A stretch of DNA of 64,000 nucleotides from Helicostylum pulchrum (Eukaryota; Mucoromycota; Mucoromycetes; Mucorales; Mucoraceae). The position numbers were made by a program, and so were the translations under genes. Of the stretch, positions 60,963-64,000 are shown in pieces. Under the pieces are notes generated by a model. The model saw only the letters and a program-made list of their open reading frames with translations. It had not been told where the DNA came from and searched no databases. Location of the stretch: assembly GCA_025677825.1 (NCBI GenBank), contig JAIXMO010000038.1:62001-126000 (forward strand), in the 5' to 3' direction. How positions within the stretch are numbered: position 1 is the first letter of the stretch; the number at the start of each line of letters is the position of its first letter.

Positions 60963-61510
60963 AAAAATGGGGTTTATAAAAGGCTGGGATATAATATAAG
61001 CCGAATAAAAAATTCTTTTTTTCTCTTTTTGCAAGCTAGAAAAAAAAAAAGTTTGTTTTTTATTATTGTTATTTATTTTGTTATTAGTATATACAGGCTG
61101 TAACGTAATAGAGCAGTATAAACAATATACATTTATTATTGTTTTCGTATATGACTATATCTAGACAAGTAGGCTTTCTTTCTCTCTTTTGTCATGAAAC
61201 GAAAATGAAACTGAGATTTAAAGAAAGTTTATGGGGGGACCTGGCTGTTTATTTTACTACACCTGTTTTCATGCGCATAAATGCAAAATTTTATTTCCTC
61301 TCCGAATGTCTTATTATTGGTTTGACACTTGGAATCTTACTATATCCAATGTAACACAGCTTTTTTTTTGTTTCCGATTTAGTTCTGCCTCCGATAAACT
61401 CCATTCAATATAAATACACCTTGTATTTTTACTATTTTTTTTTCCTTTTTTTCTTTTATCAATTATCTTTTTTTTTTAACTGTTTCCACATAATATACCA
61501 TAATTTAATA
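60963..61510. other. Intergenic, no gene seen
   Basis: AT-rich gap between two plus-strand genes. The 71-codon frame at 61139-61354 lacks recognisable features. T-rich tracts precede the next start codon. Confidence 0.4.
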
Positions 61511-62163
61511 ATGCAAATTAAAACAATGCCTAATTCAACTGTATTCAAATCAAAGTGGAATACATTTATTACAAAAATTGCACCAAATAACGAGCATCGA
61601 TTAAATCAAACCAGACGACGCAGTAGCTCAGAATATAATAATAATCAACAAAAGCGTAGAAAGCACAGCGACGCAATGTCTGTTGGTACCTGTGATTCAA
61701 CTATTACTATGGCTGATAAATTTCGACAAGTCATTCCTTTCTTACGAAGAAGAAGTTCTGGGAATTTATCTTCTGAAGAACATTCACCATCAACTACACC
61801 GCCTATTCAATCTTCATACGATTACTGTAAAGAAATTGAAAAATTACAATCATTATACTTGTTGGCAGTTGACGAGGTAAATTCTTTTTTTTTACAAAAC
61901 ATTTCTTTATTTAGTACTAACTCATTCTCTTATAGATTAATTACGCTGAGGATTCTCAGGGATCATCATATTACTCAGGAGATCTTGTTACTGCACGTGA
62001 AGCACTTGATGATTGCGCAAATGCTTTCATGCAATTGCTTGCCCATACCAATGATCCTTTGACACGTGAAGGTCTTCAATCTTCTATGGCTCAAAAGTTA
62101 CTCAAACTCCAAAAAAGAATGGATGCCTTACCAAAAGCAAATGAAGACGGTATCCTTTACTAA
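61511..62163 (+). CDS. Small basic N-terminus, helical C-terminus protein of unknown function
   Basis: Exons 61511-61876 and 61936-62163 give 197 residues. The start is the ATG at 61511 (MQIKTMPNSTVFKSKW); the frame upstream is a T-rich leader. The first half is basic and Ser/Asn-rich with RRRSSSE and RRRSSGN sites that look phosphorylatable. The second half (from about residue 105) is predicted all-helical (KEIEKLQSLYLLAVDE, then AREALDDCANAFMQLLAH and MAQKLLKLQKRMDAL), reminiscent of three-helix MIT-type domains that bind ESCRT-III tails. That resemblance is weak and rests on pattern only. Confidence 0.6.
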
Positions 62164-64000
62164 GAAAAAAACAAACATATATACCAAACCAACTTTTTTT
62201 GTATATAATTTAAATAACTTTTTTTTTCTTATTGTAATTTTTTTCCTCATCCATCCTCTCCCCCCTTTTGTACATACATATACATATTTATATATAAATT
62301 TCCCCCAAAACCCAAAAAAGTATTTCCACTATTAATATAATTAATAATTTTTTTTTTTTATAATAAACTTCGATCAACTCCGAAAATACTAAAATTGCCC
62401 CAATCATGGCGCAATAAAAAATTTTTCTCTTGTTGTACGAGCCCGGTTGAAATCGGTGAAGCGAACATACTTAGGATTCAGCCAAAAAAAGTTTTTTTTT
62501 TTTTTTGCCACAAATAATTTGGAGAAACTCGGATAAAAATAAATGCACAATAAGATTTCCCTATTTCATTGTTCTAAAGTAAATACACATTTATATTATA
62601 CAAGCGGATATAACCCGTGCATTAAATTTTTTTTTTTATTCTTTTATAATAGACTTTTTTTTTAAAAGAAAAAAAATCTGAGGTTCATTTTCTTTACCCC
62701 GCGGCTTCTAATAAGCCCGTCGTTGTCAAGAACTCTTCTTCTTTCTATATTTTACCGTGTACCTGTAAATCAGTGGCCAGGATAACAGGTTGTGAAGGAA
62801 GGATACACAGTTACCATAGAGATGTAAAAGTTTATTACTAACCCGTATACTTTATCGTTATGCACAAGTTCGTCCCGGTTACCGTCATCTATTTTTTTTT
62901 TCTGTGGGGGTTTTGGAAGATTTTTTTTTATTCAAAAAAAGCCACTTGGGGGGGGGGTATTACACAAAGATCCCACTATACAGTAGGCTTGCGTATATAT
63001 ATAAAATATGCACTGTCAGTCTCGGGGTGCGCGGGATACTTGAGGATAGGAACGGGTAAGATATAATATACAGGCCTTGTCACTTAATGTTATAGTATTC
63101 ATTATTGCTGAATAATTATGACACCATAACTAGGTTGTGAAACTGATACATGTAACGTAGGGCAATATAGATGACAAGAAGACAATAAACACTGCAATAG
63201 AAAAAAGTTTTTTTTCAGCAGTAAGCAATACCACCACCCTGTATATTACGAACTCAGAAGAAAAAGGGGAGAAAAGCAAAAAACCAAGATCCGTTCCAGC
63301 GTCATCTGTAGTAAGCATGACTCAGTCCTCCCTTTTTTTTAATCGATGACACAACAAGATAAACAAACAAGGCTGATGATCAATTTAAACCAAAAAAGAA
63401 GTAAATTGTATTATAAAACACGACGCATGGTCAATAGTTTTTAATATTCATGTGTATTTGTGTGTTTTATTCCAAGCTTAACAGCAAAAAAAACATTTGG
63501 TTCGTATTTCATGTGAAAGATTTTTCTCTTTCGAACCCCGTGTTCATTCACGAAAAAAGCATGGAAAATAAACAGTACGATGTAAGCATGATTGCACAAC
63601 ATGAGCAGATCCTATCGTTTAGCTCTCTTCGTTTTTTTTGGGGGGGGGGACATGTTACGTAAATAAAAAAGGCCAAAAGGGGCGGGAAACAAAATACCAA
63701 ATGGAAGTTTTCCTTTTTTTACTAATTGTATTTACTTTTTTTTTACTTCCGGGTAACAGCTATCACTGGTTTTATAAGTGATAATGCTTCCGTCTTTATT
63801 CTGAGTTGAGTCACTCTTTTGGGTGTATCGAAAGAGATGCTGACTTTAGTTAGTAGTAAATACTAAGAAATAAATCGGTTTATCTATTTGCTGCCGTTTA
63901 CTTTTTATGTGTAGGTAATCACTTTTTTGAGCACTTTATGCGATTTAATTTTATTAGTAATTCCAAATGACCGTACGATCGGTTTTAGTTTTCAAACCAA
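62164..64000. other. Gene-poor right end
   Basis: No accepted gene. Frames of 60-90 codons are AT-rich and unrecognised. Homopolymer G and T runs occur near 62947-62956 and 63640-63650. Any gene beginning beyond 64000 cannot be judged. Confidence 0.4.

Noticed and set aside
1..64000. tRNA, rRNA, snRNA and CRISPR array search
   Set aside because: No cloverleaf with a GGTTCRA arm, no snRNA signature and no regularly spaced direct repeats were found by eye; a covariance-model scan could still find divergent RNAs.

Overview
The window looks like nuclear DNA of an early-diverging fungus, most probably Mucoromycota (Mucorales-like). It is AT-rich, with many short introns of about 50-90 bp that mostly start GTAAGT and end TAG. 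It encodes a velvet regulator, a SepA/Bni1-type formin, a Cdc25-type RasGEF, EFR3, MSS51 and type-2 mitochondrial hydroxyacyl dehydratase, plus expanded lineage-specific families (methyltransferases, PIF1-like helicases, Tc1-like transposase scraps). No rRNA, tRNA, CRISPR or bacterial-style operon was seen. Exon joins were worked out by hand from GT/AG signals and frame; for all genes listed as intact the summed exon lengths divide by three.

Layout. 1-4.1 kb: no convincing gene, one GCTGGT/GCT repeat. 4.1-9.4 kb: two head-to-head bZIP paralogues. 9.5-10.6 kb: HTD2-like mitochondrial dehydratase. 12.2-13.7 kb: JmjC oxygenase (KDM8/JMJD5-like). 14.0-14.8 kb: secreted protein of unknown function. 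15.2-17.1 kb: RFT1. 17.8-23.1 kb: 14-exon diaphanous-related formin. 24.6-30.1 kb: three tandem SAM-dependent methyltransferase paralogues with five identical internal exon lengths, bracketed by two copies of a small TIR element. 31.3-33.0 kb: decayed PIF1-like helicase. 33.5-36.2 kb: a long inverted repeat (about 1.08-kb arms, about 0.55-kb spacer) carrying two truncated copies of a gene plus transposase remnants. 36.6-38.1 kb: velvet factor. 38.3-42.5 kb: SH3-WW-WW-RasGEF protein. 43.1-44.6 kb: MSS51. 45.0-48.3 kb: EFR3 with 8-nt and 13-nt exons. 48.5-49.2 kb: unknown basic Ser-rich protein. 49.2-58.6 kb: gene-poor and repeat-bearing, with one probable decayed gene. 58.6-61.0 kb: GPI-anchored zincin-like protein. 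61.5-62.2 kb: small basic/helical unknown protein. The remainder shows no gene.

Functionally the conserved block reads as polarity and membrane signalling (formin, RasGEF, EFR3), ER and mitochondrial housekeeping (RFT1, HTD2, MSS51) and transcriptional or developmental control (bZIP pair, velvet, JmjC). The 23-36 kb and 49-58 kb stretches are the plastic accessory part. The most unusual structure is the near-perfect palindrome at 33.5-36.2 kb: if transcribed through, it would give a kilobase-scale hairpin RNA.
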